A stretch of DNA of 46,409 nucleotides from positions 1 through 46,409 of the forward strand of contig UQVC01000021.1 of NCBI GenBank assembly GCA_900544395.1. The letters run 5' to 3'. The notes under the pieces are model-generated. The model searched no databases. It was not told the DNA's origin and saw nothing but the letters and a program-made list of their open reading frames with translations. Origin of the DNA: an uncultured Ruminococcus sp. (GTDB taxonomy: Bacteria > Bacillota > Clostridia > Lachnospirales > Lachnospiraceae). The position numbers and the translations under genes are program-made. Positions 1-8,094 of this stretch are shown here, piece by piece. Numbering within the stretch: position 1 is the stretch's first letter; every line of letters begins with the position of its first letter.

Positions 1-161
1 CAGCAGTCGGATGCGGAGAATTTGAAAATGTGGAAAGCGCTGTGGATAAACTGGTTCATGTGGTGGAAACTGTAGAGCCGGACGCAGAGCTTGTGGAAAA
101 GTATGAGGAACGGTATCACAAATTCAAAAAATATTATCCGGCGTTGAAGGGATTGTTTTAA
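1..161 (+). CDS. Xylulokinase-like FGGY carbohydrate kinase, C-terminal fragment
   Basis: Only the last 52 or so codons are in the window; the gene begins before base 1 and ends with TAA at 159-161. The reading frame gives AVGCGEFENVESAVDKLVHV and ends in KFKKYYPALKGLF. A V-G-C-G/A-F-like stretch, then P-(D/N)-x5-Y-x3-Y-x2-F-x3-YP-x-LK-x-x-F at the very C-terminus, is the usual tail of xylulokinases and related FGGY sugar kinases, which phosphorylate D-xylulose with ATP in the cytoplasm. The catalytic part is outside the window, so substrate identity is inferred from the tail alone. A hairpin with a T-run (167-201) follows immediately and probably ends the transcript. Confidence 0.7.
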   Translation, partial: AVGCGEFENVESAVDKLVHVVETVEPDAELVEKYEERYHKFKKYYPALKGLF

Positions 162-166
162 GAGAG

Positions 167-201
167 AAAAAAACAGTGTTAGTTATTGCACTTGTTTTTT
201 T
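167..201 (+). terminator. Intrinsic terminator after the FGGY kinase
   Basis: An A-rich left arm (167-178) pairs with CACTTG plus seven T (189-201), leaving one bulged A and a loop of about 10 bases. It lies 6 bases after the stop codon of the kinase fragment. Confidence 0.6.
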
Positions 202-277
202 CAGAGCTGCTCCTGGCATATGATGATGGAAAGAAGCAGCTGTATGTAATAGAAAGCGTGCGATAATGGATGTAGTC

Positions 278-862
278 TCAAGAAAGATAGTACTGAAGCA
301 CCATCTCTGTCATCCGCAGCATTTTTTCAGATAATGAATAAGAACCTTCATGGAGGCACCAGTCATAGATGGTGCCTCTTGTTGTACTTAAAATATCTTC
401 TGTGATCATAAAAGCATTTCCCGTTAATCTTCCAGAAACGATTTCTGATTCAATGGTGTTCTTGATCGTTTGATAAAAGAAACGATCCGGATTTAAAATA
501 TATTTTTCGGAACAGGACAGCTGATTTTTGAAATATTGTAAAGAGGCAGATGCCCCCATTCTCTCCATGGAAGCTGCCTGTTCGGATATTAAAAAACGAA
601 TGGCGTCAAAACCGTCTGAAGGATGACCGGACATCCATGCCAGTTCTACTTCCTGGTCAAAAAGATGGTAGCCTTCTTCCAGAATATTCTCTTTACTCTT
701 ATAGTGATGATAAAAGGCTCCGACAGAGACTTGTGCCTCCTGGCAGATATCGCTTACCGTTACATTTTCATAAGACTTTTGAGCAAAAAGCGAGACAGCA
801 CACCGGAAAATATTTTGTTTGGTAGCAAGTGCCTGTTTTTGGCGGTTTGTCATTGGTTTCAT
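278..862 (-). CDS. TetR/AcrR-family transcriptional regulator
   Basis: A 194-residue DNA-binding repressor-type protein. The N-terminal helix-turn-helix is clear: an amphipathic helix with IFRCAVSLFAQKSYENVTV, then SDICQEAQVSVGAFYHHYKS, in which GAFYHHYKSKENI is the family signature (G-x-x-Y-x-[HY]-[FY]-x-[SN]-K). The C-terminal two thirds is the variable ligand/dimer domain and does not reveal the ligand. I start at ATG 862 (MKPMTNRQ), because an AGGTGA ribosome binding site sits 6 bases upstream; the upstream TTG in frame has no such site. It is divergent from the oxidoreductase at 1063 and shares a 200-base intergenic region with it, so it likely controls that gene and itself. A short palindrome at 929-944 is a candidate operator. 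Confidence 0.85.
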   Translation of the reverse strand: MKPMTNRQKQALATKQNIFRCAVSLFAQKSYENVTVSDICQEAQVSVGAFYHHYKSKENILEEGYHLFDQEVELAWMSGHPSDGFDAIRFLISEQAASMERMGASASLQYFKNQLSCSEKYILNPDRFFYQTIKNTIESEIVSGRLTGNAFMITEDILSTTRGTIYDWCLHEGSYSLSEKMLRMTEMVLQYYLS

Positions 863-928
863 AATCAATCACCTCGTGAATTTCAGAATAACATGAGAAG
901 CAGGATTATTCAACTGTATTTCGTTGGC

Positions 929-944
929 ATATTTCACAAAATAT
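929..944. promoter_or_regulatory. Candidate TetR operator palindrome
   Basis: Perfect inverted repeat ATATTT-CACA-AAATAT between the divergent tetR-like gene and the oxidoreductase gene. TetR proteins usually bind such palindromes between divergent genes. The assignment is by position only. Confidence 0.3.
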
Positions 945-1001
945 CATTCGGCGAATTGTATTCTGTGTCAATGGAATTTTAAGGAAAAAGGTGCTATGCT
1001 G

Positions 1002-1030
1002 TTGTGTAGAAAGTAAATGGAAAATATGTA
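1002..1030 (+). promoter_or_regulatory. Possible sigma-A promoter of the oxidoreductase
   Basis: TTGTGT (1002-1007), 17-base spacer, TATGTA (1025-1030), about 33 bases before the start codon. Both hexamers deviate from consensus at two or more positions, so this is tentative. Confidence 0.35.
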
Positions 1031-1062
1031 AAGGTTCTTGCAGGAACAGGAAGGAGTTGCCT

Positions 1063-3117
1063 ATGTCAACAAAGTACACGCACTTATTTTCACCAATCAA
1101 AGTAGGTGGAACGGAACTTCCCAATCGTATTGCGATGATGCCGATGGGAGTATTCTCACCACGTTTACTTGATCCGAAGACCGGTGCTTACACAAAAGAT
1201 GGAGCGGACTACTATATTGAGAGAGCAAAGGGCGGAACCGGACTGATCGTGACAGGTGTTGTTCCGATTATTCCGATGCCGGGAAAAAATCCTGTTAATT
1301 TTCCAGATGAATACGTAGAAAAAATGCGTTATCTGACAGAAGGAGTTCACAAATATGGCTCTAAGATTTTTATACAGTTTACAGCCATGACTGGTCGTGC
1401 AGCTCATATTACCAATGAAATAGAATGGAAGATGCTTCCGGCGCCGGCTCCAATTCAGAACGTATGGGATCCGACCATTCAAAACAGAGGAATTACGAAA
1501 GAAGAAATTAAAAAGTACATCGAAAATTTTGCACAGGCTGCATATCTGGTTAAACAGGCAGGAGGAGACGGTGTAGAAGTTCATGCAGTGCATGAAGGGT
1601 ATCTTCTGGATCAGTTTGCAATCAGTTTTTATAATAAACGGACAGATGAATATGGCGGAAGCCTGGAGAATCGTCTGCGCTTTGCAAAAGAAATTGTAGA
1701 AGCGATTAAAGCAAAATGTGGAAAAGAATTTCCGGTATCTGTTCGTTACAGTGTGAGAAGCTATGTGAAAGACTTCAACAGAGGAGCTCTTCCATGGGAA
1801 GAGTTTGAAGAAAAAGGACGTGATCTGGCAGAAGGAATCCAGGTAGCAAAGATGTTGGAAAGCTTTGGATATGATATGCTGGACTGCGACAATGGAAGTT
1901 ATGACTCTTGGTTCTGGCCGCATCCGCCAATGTATATGCCAAAGGCATGTAATCTGAAAGATGTACAGGAAGTGAAAAAAGCAGTCAATATTCCGGTTGT
2001 ATGTGCCGGTCGTTTTGATGATCCGGAGCTGGCAGAACAGGCAATCGAAGAAGGTAAAATCGATATTATGGGAATGGGACGTCCATTGCTTGCAGATCCA
2101 GAGCTTGGACATAAGTTCTATGAAGGCAGACTGGAAGATGTGCGCCCGTGTATTTCTTGTCATCAGGGCTGTCTTGGACGTATTTTCCAGGGAAGAGATA
2201 TCAGTTGCGCAGTCAATCCGGCATGTGGAAGAGAAAAAAGTTATGCCTTGACAGAAGCAGAGAAGAAGAAAAAAGTGCTGGTCATTGGCGGAGGTCTTGG
2301 CGGAATGGAAGCTGCAAGAGTTTGTGCGCTGCGTGGGCATGAGGTAGACTTGTATGAAAAGACGGATCATCTGGGCGGTGTATTTGTGGCAGCAGCGACC
2401 CCTGATTTTAAAGAAGACGACAGACATCTTCTTGCATGGTACAAAAAACAGATGAAAGATCTTCCGATTCAGGTACATATGAACACTGAAGTTACGGAGG
2501 ATATGACAAAAGGATATGATGAAATCTTTGTTGCAACAGGTGCAAAGGAACGAAAATTAGAGATTCCGGGCTTTGATTCACCGCATGTAACGTATGCATT
2601 TGAAACACTCAGAGATGGAAGTATTCAGATTGATGGCGAAAATGTTCTGATCATTGGCGGCGGTCTGACAGGATGTGAAATTGCATATATGTTTGCAAGA
2701 GAAGGAAAGAAAGTTACCATCGTAGAAATGACAGAAACGATTTTAAATGCGTTCGGGCTTTCAGCAGCAAACTACAATATGTTGATGGAAATTTTGGATT
2801 ATTATAAAGTGAAGGTGATTAAAAACGCAGTTGTGGAGGAATTCCGGGATGGAAAAGCAATTGTGGCAGAGACTGTGAAGAATTATCCGAACGTTGCCAA
2901 CCGTGCAAAATTAATGTTTGCACTTGGGCCACAGGGAATGAAAGTGAAGCATGAAATTCCTGCAGATCATATTGTAGTATCAGTGGGATATCTTCCGGAT
3001 GACAGATTGTACGAGCAGATCAAGGGAGATCATGTTTATCTGATCGGAGATGCAAAACGGCCGACCAATGTGATGGATGCAATTTGGGCAGCATATGAGA
3101 TCGCGAAAGATATTTAA
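1063..3117 (+). CDS. Old Yellow Enzyme-type NAD(P)H:flavin/[4Fe-4S] oxidoreductase (BaiCD/BaiH/dienoyl-CoA reductase type)
   Basis: 684 residues, the usual size for two-domain enoate reductases. Residues about 1-350 form the FMN-binding TIM barrel, with the family motif HAVHEGYLLDQF followed by N-K-R-x-D-x-YGGSLENRLRF. A [4Fe-4S] motif follows, C-x2-C-x3-C-x11-C, beginning CISCHQGC. The C-terminal half holds two dinucleotide-binding Rossmann motifs, VIGGGLGGMEAAR (FAD) and IIGGGLTGCEIAY (NAD(P)H). These enzymes reduce activated C=C bonds in dienoyl-CoA, cinnamates, or 3-oxo-4-ene steroids and bile acids. Which of these is the substrate cannot be told. The gene is alone, not in a bai operon, and is divergent from a TetR regulator. 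Start ATG 1063 has AAGGAG 7 bases upstream; the longer in-frame extension to 991 has no such support. Confidence 0.85.
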   Translation: MSTKYTHLFSPIKVGGTELPNRIAMMPMGVFSPRLLDPKTGAYTKDGADYYIERAKGGTGLIVTGVVPIIPMPGKNPVNFPDEYVEKMRYLTEGVHKYGSKIFIQFTAMTGRAAHITNEIEWKMLPAPAPIQNVWDPTIQNRGITKEEIKKYIENFAQAAYLVKQAGGDGVEVHAVHEGYLLDQFAISFYNKRTDEYGGSLENRLRFAKEIVEAIKAKCGKEFPVSVRYSVRSYVKDFNRGALPWEEFEEKGRDLAEGIQVAKMLESFGYDMLDCDNGSYDSWFWPHPPMYMPKACNLKDVQEVKKAVNIPVVCAGRFDDPELAEQAIEEGKIDIMGMGRPLLADPELGHKFYEGRLEDVRPCISCHQGCLGRIFQGRDISCAVNPACGREKSYALTEAEKKKKVLVIGGGLGGMEAARVCALRGHEVDLYEKTDHLGGVFVAAATPDFKEDDRHLLAWYKKQMKDLPIQVHMNTEVTEDMTKGYDEIFVATGAKERKLEIPGFDSPHVTYAFETLRDGSIQIDGENVLIIGGGLTGCEIAYMFAREGKKVTIVEMTETILNAFGLSAANYNMLMEILDYYKVKVIKNAVVEEFRDGKAIVAETVKNYPNVANRAKLMFALGPQGMKVKHEIPADHIVVSVGYLPDDRLYEQIKGDHVYLIGDAKRPTNVMDAIWAAYEIAKDI

Positions 3118-3139
3118 AGAGAGAGCAGCATATATTTAT

Positions 3140-3163
3140 GAGCACAGGATATTTTCTGTGCTC
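3140..3163. terminator. Hairpin after the oxidoreductase
   Basis: GAGCACAG pairs perfectly with CTGTGCTC around an 8-base loop. No T-run follows directly, so it may act together with the stronger hairpin at 3175-3204. Confidence 0.4.
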
Positions 3164-3174
3164 ATCATGCAGAC

Positions 3175-3204
3175 AAAGTCCCGGACAAAAGTCCGGGCTT
3201 TTCT
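3175..3204. terminator. Bidirectional intrinsic terminator between convergent genes
   Basis: CCCGGAC and GTCCGGG form a 7-base-pair GC stem around AAAA, flanked by AAAG on the left and CTTTT on the right. Either strand can therefore terminate here. It separates the oxidoreductase (plus) from the LytTR regulator (minus). Confidence 0.75.
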
Positions 3205-3205
3205 G

Positions 3206-4045
3206 TTATGGTATTTTGGACAATACATCAGGAGTCTGCTTTAAGGCTTCCCGTACTTTATTATATCGTGTTTTTCCAACAGGAATCTGGATGTCATTTG
3301 TCAGTGTAATGGAATAACGCCTTATTTCTAAAACATATAAGGGGTTTACAAGCCAACTTTTGTGACACTGTATGAGAAAAGGCATCAGTTCCAGCAATTG
3401 ATTCAGATTTTTGCGGATACAAAAGCTTTGTGTTGATGTATAAATCATGGTATCACGATACATGATCGAAATATAGAGGATTTCAGATGGAAGCAGGTAA
3501 TGAATGCCGCCGTCAATATCTTTCAGGAGAAGTCGTTTTTCCTTTTTGATCTGTCTGTTTTCAGCAAGGAGCATATAATCATACCAACGCTTGACCGTTC
3601 CTTTTTGACGGATGATATCCTCCAGATTTCCTTCCAGAGGAATGTCTCTTGCCATGGTGCAATGTAAATGCAAGAGCTTAAATCCATTTGGGGTTAATTT
3701 CCATATAAAGGTTGCGCGCTGGCGGGTATAGAGAAATGTTTCTTCATTTTTCCAGGCTGATGCAGAAAAACGCCCATACACAGCATAAGCATGATTGGTG
3801 TGAGAGAGGATCTGGTATTCCTCATCATATACTTTGGCTGAGTTTTCCTGCTGTTCTTTTTTCGTGATCTCTAAAAATTCATCAATCCCTTTGCTGTATT
3901 GAAAGTCATAGGAACCGATCCAGACAAAATTTTCATCTAACAGGCTGATAAATGTATCCATGTCTCTGTCGAAATAAGAATGAAAGACAAAACTGGACTG
4001 CTGGATCAATTCTTGTTCCAAAGCATTGCGTATCTTCGAGCACAT
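3206..4045 (-). CDS. LytTR-family transcriptional regulator with N-terminal SnoaL-like domain
   Basis: 279 residues. Residues about 1-140 look like a SnoaL/NTF2-type cone fold: a helical start, FHSYFDRDMDTFISLLDENF, YDFQYSKGIDEFLEI, then strands ending GFKLLHLHCT. Residues about 170-270 match a LytTR DNA-binding domain: SEILYISIMYRDTMIYT, then LLELMPFLIQCHKSWLVNP, with the usual H-[KR]-S-[WY]-[IL]-V-N pattern, and IPVGKTRYNKVREAL. There is no receiver or membrane segment, so it is a one-component regulator whose NTF2-like pocket may sense a small ligand (inference). It is divergent from the surface protein at 4215. The intergenic region holds a 20-base-spaced direct repeat at 4094-4123 that fits LytTR binding. 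An AAAGGAGAG ribosome binding site precedes ATG 4045. Confidence 0.8.
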   Translation of the reverse strand: MCSKIRNALEQELIQQSSFVFHSYFDRDMDTFISLLDENFVWIGSYDFQYSKGIDEFLEITKKEQQENSAKVYDEEYQILSHTNHAYAVYGRFSASAWKNEETFLYTRQRATFIWKLTPNGFKLLHLHCTMARDIPLEGNLEDIIRQKGTVKRWYDYMLLAENRQIKKEKRLLLKDIDGGIHYLLPSEILYISIMYRDTMIYTSTQSFCIRKNLNQLLELMPFLIQCHKSWLVNPLYVLEIRRYSITLTNDIQIPVGKTRYNKVREALKQTPDVLSKIP

Positions 4046-4093
4046 AAAATCTCTCCTTTGTAAAAACTACATATTATTATAACAGAAAAAATA

Positions 4094-4123
4094 TTCCCGT
4101 AGAATACAACTTTTTCCCGTTGA
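4094..4123 (+). promoter_or_regulatory. Direct repeat, candidate LytTR binding sites
   Basis: TTCCCGTAGA at 4094 and TTCCCGTTGA at 4114 are 20 bases apart, two helical turns. The second copy ends about 11 bases before the -35 box of the surface-protein promoter. LytTR regulators such as AgrA and ComE bind paired 9-base repeats with about this period. Assignment to the neighbouring LytTR gene is inference. Confidence 0.45.
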
Positions 4124-4134
4124 GGACACATGGG

Positions 4135-4163
4135 TTGAAAGTAAAAGTTGAGTTTGGTAGCAT
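4135..4163 (+). promoter_or_regulatory. Promoter of the surface protein gene
   Basis: TTGAAA (4135-4140), 17-base spacer, TAGCAT (4158-4163). The -35 is good and the -10 matches 4 of 6, which fits an activator-dependent promoter directly downstream of the repeats at 4094-4123. Confidence 0.45.
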
Positions 4164-4214
4164 AAAAACGATATCAATTGATAAGTTTTATTTAGACAAC
4201 AGGGAGGGGAATCA

Positions 4215-7200
4215 ATGAAAAAGCAGTATTTAGCAAAGCGCCTGTTTGCTTTGATTTTGGCGGCCTCTGTGTGTGCAGCTGCAATACCGGTACCGATCAG
4301 AGCAGAAGAGACAACTGCTTCACAAGAGACAGATGTTTCAGAGGAGACGGCTGCTTCAGAGGAGGAAACAGGGCAGCAGGACGCTTTCACACTGTCAGAA
4401 GAACAACCGGATGATCCGATGCCGGAAATGGAAAATGACATCCCGTCTGCAGAAGTGCAAACCCAGGAGCAAACAGAATCTGCAGTTGTAGAGGTCAATG
4501 GCAATCAGATCAAGAAAAGTGAGCTGGTCCAAAAGATAGAAGAAGCGACCAGTCTTAAGATCAATCAACCACTAGAAGGACCAACAGTAAGATTGGTTGG
4601 GAATGGTGCAGAGGAACGAATTGCGACAAAAGGAGTTCCATATACAGAGAATCTGTCTTTAAAATCCGGGCAGTACGAAGTTCAGTTTTCTACCAATTTT
4701 TTCGATACCAAGTGGGAAGTCAAAGCGATTCTGGAAATGAAAGTTTTTTATCAGGTGAATTTTAAGGTGACAGGTGCTCCAGAGGGCGGCGTTTTGGTCG
4801 ATGGAGCAGAAAGCAGCACAGCAAAAGTTTACGAAAACCAGTCGCTTACCTTTCAGACAAAGGCAGTTTCAGGGGATGAAGTGACAGTGCAAAATGGTGA
4901 AGAGGTCATTACACCGGATGAGAGTGGAAATTATACGATCACGCCTTCTGCAAATCAGGAAGTTTCTGTTATTTATCAGGTAAAAGAAGCAGAAGGTTCC
5001 AAAGTTACTGTCGAAGCGACAGAAAATGGAAAGGTTACGATCAACGGGAAGGAAGCCAGTGAGGCGATTGTGCCGGTGGGAGGACAGATAGTGATCGAAG
5101 CAACTCCGGGCAATGGATATGCGGCGACAGCAATCGCGGTCAATGGAGAAGCTAAAACACCTGCATTTGAGGAACGCAAAGGAAAAGTTACGCTGAATGC
5201 AGAAGAAGGACAGGATTATATCGTTTCAGTTACGTTCAAAAAAGCGCAGATCGCAGGAAAGGATGATCCGACCGTTTCCTTTTATAAGGGACAGAAAAAA
5301 GAGATCACTCTTCAGAAAATTTTTGATGCAGTTGTAGATGGTGCAAATTCTGTTCCGGATACTTTGAGTCTGCAAGATGTGACGATCCAATATAAAGCCG
5401 GACTTACGGATCTGACCTGGAAAGAGATTGATTACATACCGGGTGCATTGGAAGTTACGTTTCATGAGTTTGGAGAAAAAGCAACAGAAGGAAAGCCGGC
5501 ATCTGAGAAGGTGCGCATTCAATATGGCGGAAATGAACAGTATCCAGGTTCTAAGATCACAAAAGATATTACAGTGACATGGGAAGATAGCAGACCGGAA
5601 ACTCTCATCGAGGTTCGGCAAGATGCTTCCATGATTTATTCTTCAGAAGATGCCGAGGTAAAAGAGCGGTTGTATCAGGCATTGCAGCCAGTGGTGAAAA
5701 GTTCAGAAACAGGCGAGATCATTGAAACAACAGCAGAAGATTTTACCTATCAGTATGAGAAAATGACGGTAGGAACGAAGAGCGTGACACTTACCTATAA
5801 AGGAAATGATGCATACAAAGGGTCGACAGTTACAGCAAATGTGCTGGTGGAAAAGGCAGATTCCTATGCCATTGTCAATTCTCAAAACATTACGTATGGA
5901 GAAACATTTGAACCGGTATTCTCATCCAGTCCATTGGATGCAAACGTAATTGGAATTATCGCAGGCGCCGATTCCAGTATTGGAGGATATCTCAGTTTGG
6001 AAGCCTCCAGCATTACAATAAATGACATTGCGGGAACAGATATTCCGGTGATTGGAACAATCTCTTTACAAAAATTTATTACAAATATGTTTGGTGATGA
6101 ATTCAAGATCCGTCAACTGACAGATGTGATCCAGGCAATTGCAGATCGGATTCCGGGTGGCGGAAATCTGGGGCAGATTATAGATGGGATTAACCAGGCA
6201 ATCACGATCATTGATCAAGTTGCACCGGGAATTCTGGACACCAAAGTAGCGCTGGGAAAAACCCCGGAAAAAGCCGGAATTTATACGGCAATTGGAATCA
6301 CTGCAAATGCAAATTATAAGACATCTGTAAATGTAGGGATTTTGACAGTGTCACCAAAGACTGCAGATTTGCAATTGAAATTTCGCCAGGAACTTCCGGA
6401 AGATGGAAAGATCAAGTATACTGAGGCGAAGAAATTTCAGTTTGGCGCACAGCTCTATGATGAAGAAAAACCAGTAGAGTCAAATCTTCATATGCTGTAT
6501 ACAGGAGTAAAATGGAATGGACAGCCTGTAGTCAGCAGCGAACCGATCCTTGAGCCGGGAATTTATATAGAAAGTGCCTGTGTATTAAATGGGGACTATG
6601 CAGTAGCGCCGATCAGTCGAAAATATGTTGTAGAGAGAGAAGAAACAGTTTTAAAATTTGAACAAAGGAAGCTGACTACAACATATGACGGAAAAGAGCA
6701 TCCGTTGAAAGCTGTTATTTATGGAGAAGACGGTAAGCCGATCGAGGGAGTGGAGCCGACTGTTATCTACACAAATATCAAAACAGGGCTTGATGTGACA
6801 ACTCAGGCGCCGGTAGATGCCGGAAACTATATGGCAACTGCATTTTTTGCAGGAAATGAGCAGTATAAACCAAGTAAGATCACTGCAGAAAATCTGTTTG
6901 GAACAGTAAAGATCAAACGGGTAGAATATGCAGAAGTTCAAATTTGTGATCTGACAATCATCTATGGAGATTTAACGGAACTTACTCCTGTATATGGAGA
7001 GACTTATGTGGTTACAGATGAAAGAATACCAGAAAAGGACAGAGATGGGATTTTAAAAGAACTGCATTGTACAGATAGTACACACCAGGCAGGGACTCAC
7101 GAGATTGCGGGAACGCTGAGAGATGGATTAAATAGAAATTATAAACATATCGAAGTGTTACCGGGTACTCATACTGTAAAACCATATGAAGTGACGATCT

Positions 7201-7838
7201 GGCCTTCGGCAGTGAGCAAGTACGAAGGAGAAGAGGATCCAGAGTTAACGTGGAATTGTGAAGCCACACTTCCGAACGGAGAGACACTGGCAAGTTTGGG
7301 AGACATTATTTTAACGAGAGAATCGGGAGAAGAAGCAGGAACTTATGATATTTTCCTCTCTGATGAATCTAAGATCAATGCCAATTATCAAGTAACGTTG
7401 ATAAATGGAGAAGATAAGTTTGAGATTAAACCAGGTCATAAGACGATTATTCTTAACTTTGTGGACGAATCCGGCAATCCGGTATTGTCTACAGATATCA
7501 AGGTAGAAAGTGACGCAACCTATTTTCATACCAGCCTGATCCAGGATAAGATTCCATCCGGTTGGGAGCTGAAAGAAGCAGGAAATGTTGAAATCGTAGA
7601 TAACACGGCGACTGTAGTACTTCGTGCAAGTAAAAATCCAGAAGAGCCCAATAAGCCGGAAGAACCGGATAAACCAGAAAATTCGAATAAACCGTCGGAT
7701 TCCGACAGACCATCAGAATCTGAAAAACCTTCTGATTCTCATAAAGTTCCAATGACTGGTGACCAGTCACCGGTGGGAATGGTTGCTCTGGGATTGCTCG
7801 CATCAATGGGAGTGCTCATAAGTAGGAAACGAAAATAG
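4215..7838 (+). CDS. Large sortase-anchored surface protein with Ig/MBG-like repeats
   Basis: 1207 residues. A signal peptide covers about residues 1-31 (KK, hydrophobic core, cut near IRAEE). An acidic low-complexity stretch follows (about 32-85, rich in E, T, S, Q). The body holds many beta-sandwich-type segments: bacterial-repeat-like pieces (TVEATENGKVTINGKEASEA) and MBG/YDG-like units with Y-x-G-N-x-Y-x-G-S and TTTYDGKEHPL. A proline-rich spacer of PEEPNKPEEPDKP type precedes sortase motif VPMTG (1178-1182), a hydrophobic helix and RKRK. It should be secreted and attached to peptidoglycan, probably as an adhesin or stalk; no enzymatic domain is visible. An AGGGAGGGG ribosome binding site precedes ATG 4215. 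It has its own promoter and is probably controlled by the divergent LytTR protein. Confidence 0.85.
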   Translation: MKKQYLAKRLFALILAASVCAAAIPVPIRAEETTASQETDVSEETAASEEETGQQDAFTLSEEQPDDPMPEMENDIPSAEVQTQEQTESAVVEVNGNQIKKSELVQKIEEATSLKINQPLEGPTVRLVGNGAEERIATKGVPYTENLSLKSGQYEVQFSTNFFDTKWEVKAILEMKVFYQVNFKVTGAPEGGVLVDGAESSTAKVYENQSLTFQTKAVSGDEVTVQNGEEVITPDESGNYTITPSANQEVSVIYQVKEAEGSKVTVEATENGKVTINGKEASEAIVPVGGQIVIEATPGNGYAATAIAVNGEAKTPAFEERKGKVTLNAEEGQDYIVSVTFKKAQIAGKDDPTVSFYKGQKKEITLQKIFDAVVDGANSVPDTLSLQDVTIQYKAGLTDLTWKEIDYIPGALEVTFHEFGEKATEGKPASEKVRIQYGGNEQYPGSKITKDITVTWEDSRPETLIEVRQDASMIYSSEDAEVKERLYQALQPVVKSSETGEIIETTAEDFTYQYEKMTVGTKSVTLTYKGNDAYKGSTVTANVLVEKADSYAIVNSQNITYGETFEPVFSSSPLDANVIGIIAGADSSIGGYLSLEASSITINDIAGTDIPVIGTISLQKFITNMFGDEFKIRQLTDVIQAIADRIPGGGNLGQIIDGINQAITIIDQVAPGILDTKVALGKTPEKAGIYTAIGITANANYKTSVNVGILTVSPKTADLQLKFRQELPEDGKIKYTEAKKFQFGAQLYDEEKPVESNLHMLYTGVKWNGQPVVSSEPILEPGIYIESACVLNGDYAVAPISRKYVVEREETVLKFEQRKLTTTYDGKEHPLKAVIYGEDGKPIEGVEPTVIYTNIKTGLDVTTQAPVDAGNYMATAFFAGNEQYKPSKITAENLFGTVKIKRVEYAEVQICDLTIIYGDLTELTPVYGETYVVTDERIPEKDRDGILKELHCTDSTHQAGTHEIAGTLRDGLNRNYKHIEVLPGTHTVKPYEVTIWPSAVSKYEGEEDPELTWNCEATLPNGETLASLGDIILTRESGEEAGTYDIFLSDESKINANYQVTLINGEDKFEIKPGHKTIILNFVDESGNPVLSTDIKVESDATYFHTSLIQDKIPSGWELKEAGNVEIVDNTATVVLRASKNPEEPNKPEEPDKPENSNKPSDSDRPSESEKPSDSHKVPMTGDQSPVGMVALGLLASMGVLISRKRK

Positions 7839-7855
7839 TTTTTAGAGTATGAAAT

Positions 7856-7900
7856 AAAGTGTGTAAGTTATTGGAAACAAAACTTATGCACTTTATTTTA
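7856..7900 (+). terminator. Terminator of the surface protein gene
   Basis: AAAGTGTGTAAGTT (7856-7869) pairs with AACTTATGCACTTT (7881-7894), 12 of 14 positions, followed by a T-rich tail. Confidence 0.6.
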
Positions 7901-7971
7901 TGCAAAAATGCGTATCGAAAGGGAATGGAGAATTCTTAAAAAGCGGTGCTGCAGAAAGATCATAATATATG

Positions 7972-8000
7972 TTTTGGTACAGGATATTCCTGTGCCAAAA
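7972..8000. repeat. Inverted repeat upstream of the opu promoter
   Basis: TTTTGGTACAGGA pairs with TCCTGTGCCAAAA (12 Watson-Crick pairs and one G-T) around a 3-base centre. It ends 7 bases before the -35 box of the opu promoter. It may be an operator or a second terminator. Confidence 0.5.
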
Positions 8001-8007
8001 TTATTTG

Positions 8008-8036
8008 TGGAAAAATTTGATGTACTGCTTTATAAT
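8008..8036 (+). promoter_or_regulatory. Promoter of the osmoprotectant transporter operon
   Basis: TGGAAA, 17-base spacer, perfect TATAAT at 8031-8036, followed by a leader of about 50 bases to the GTG start at 8095. Confidence 0.5.
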
Positions 8037-8094
8037 AACCATATCCATTTAAGGTGGTAAATCATACAAAGATATTATACGAGGAGAAACACAA

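Noticed and set aside
1165..2478. 437-codon open frame on the minus strand inside the oxidoreductase gene
   Set aside because: It mirrors the codon pattern of the plus-strand gene, has no ribosome binding site and shows a cysteine/phenylalanine-rich shadow composition.
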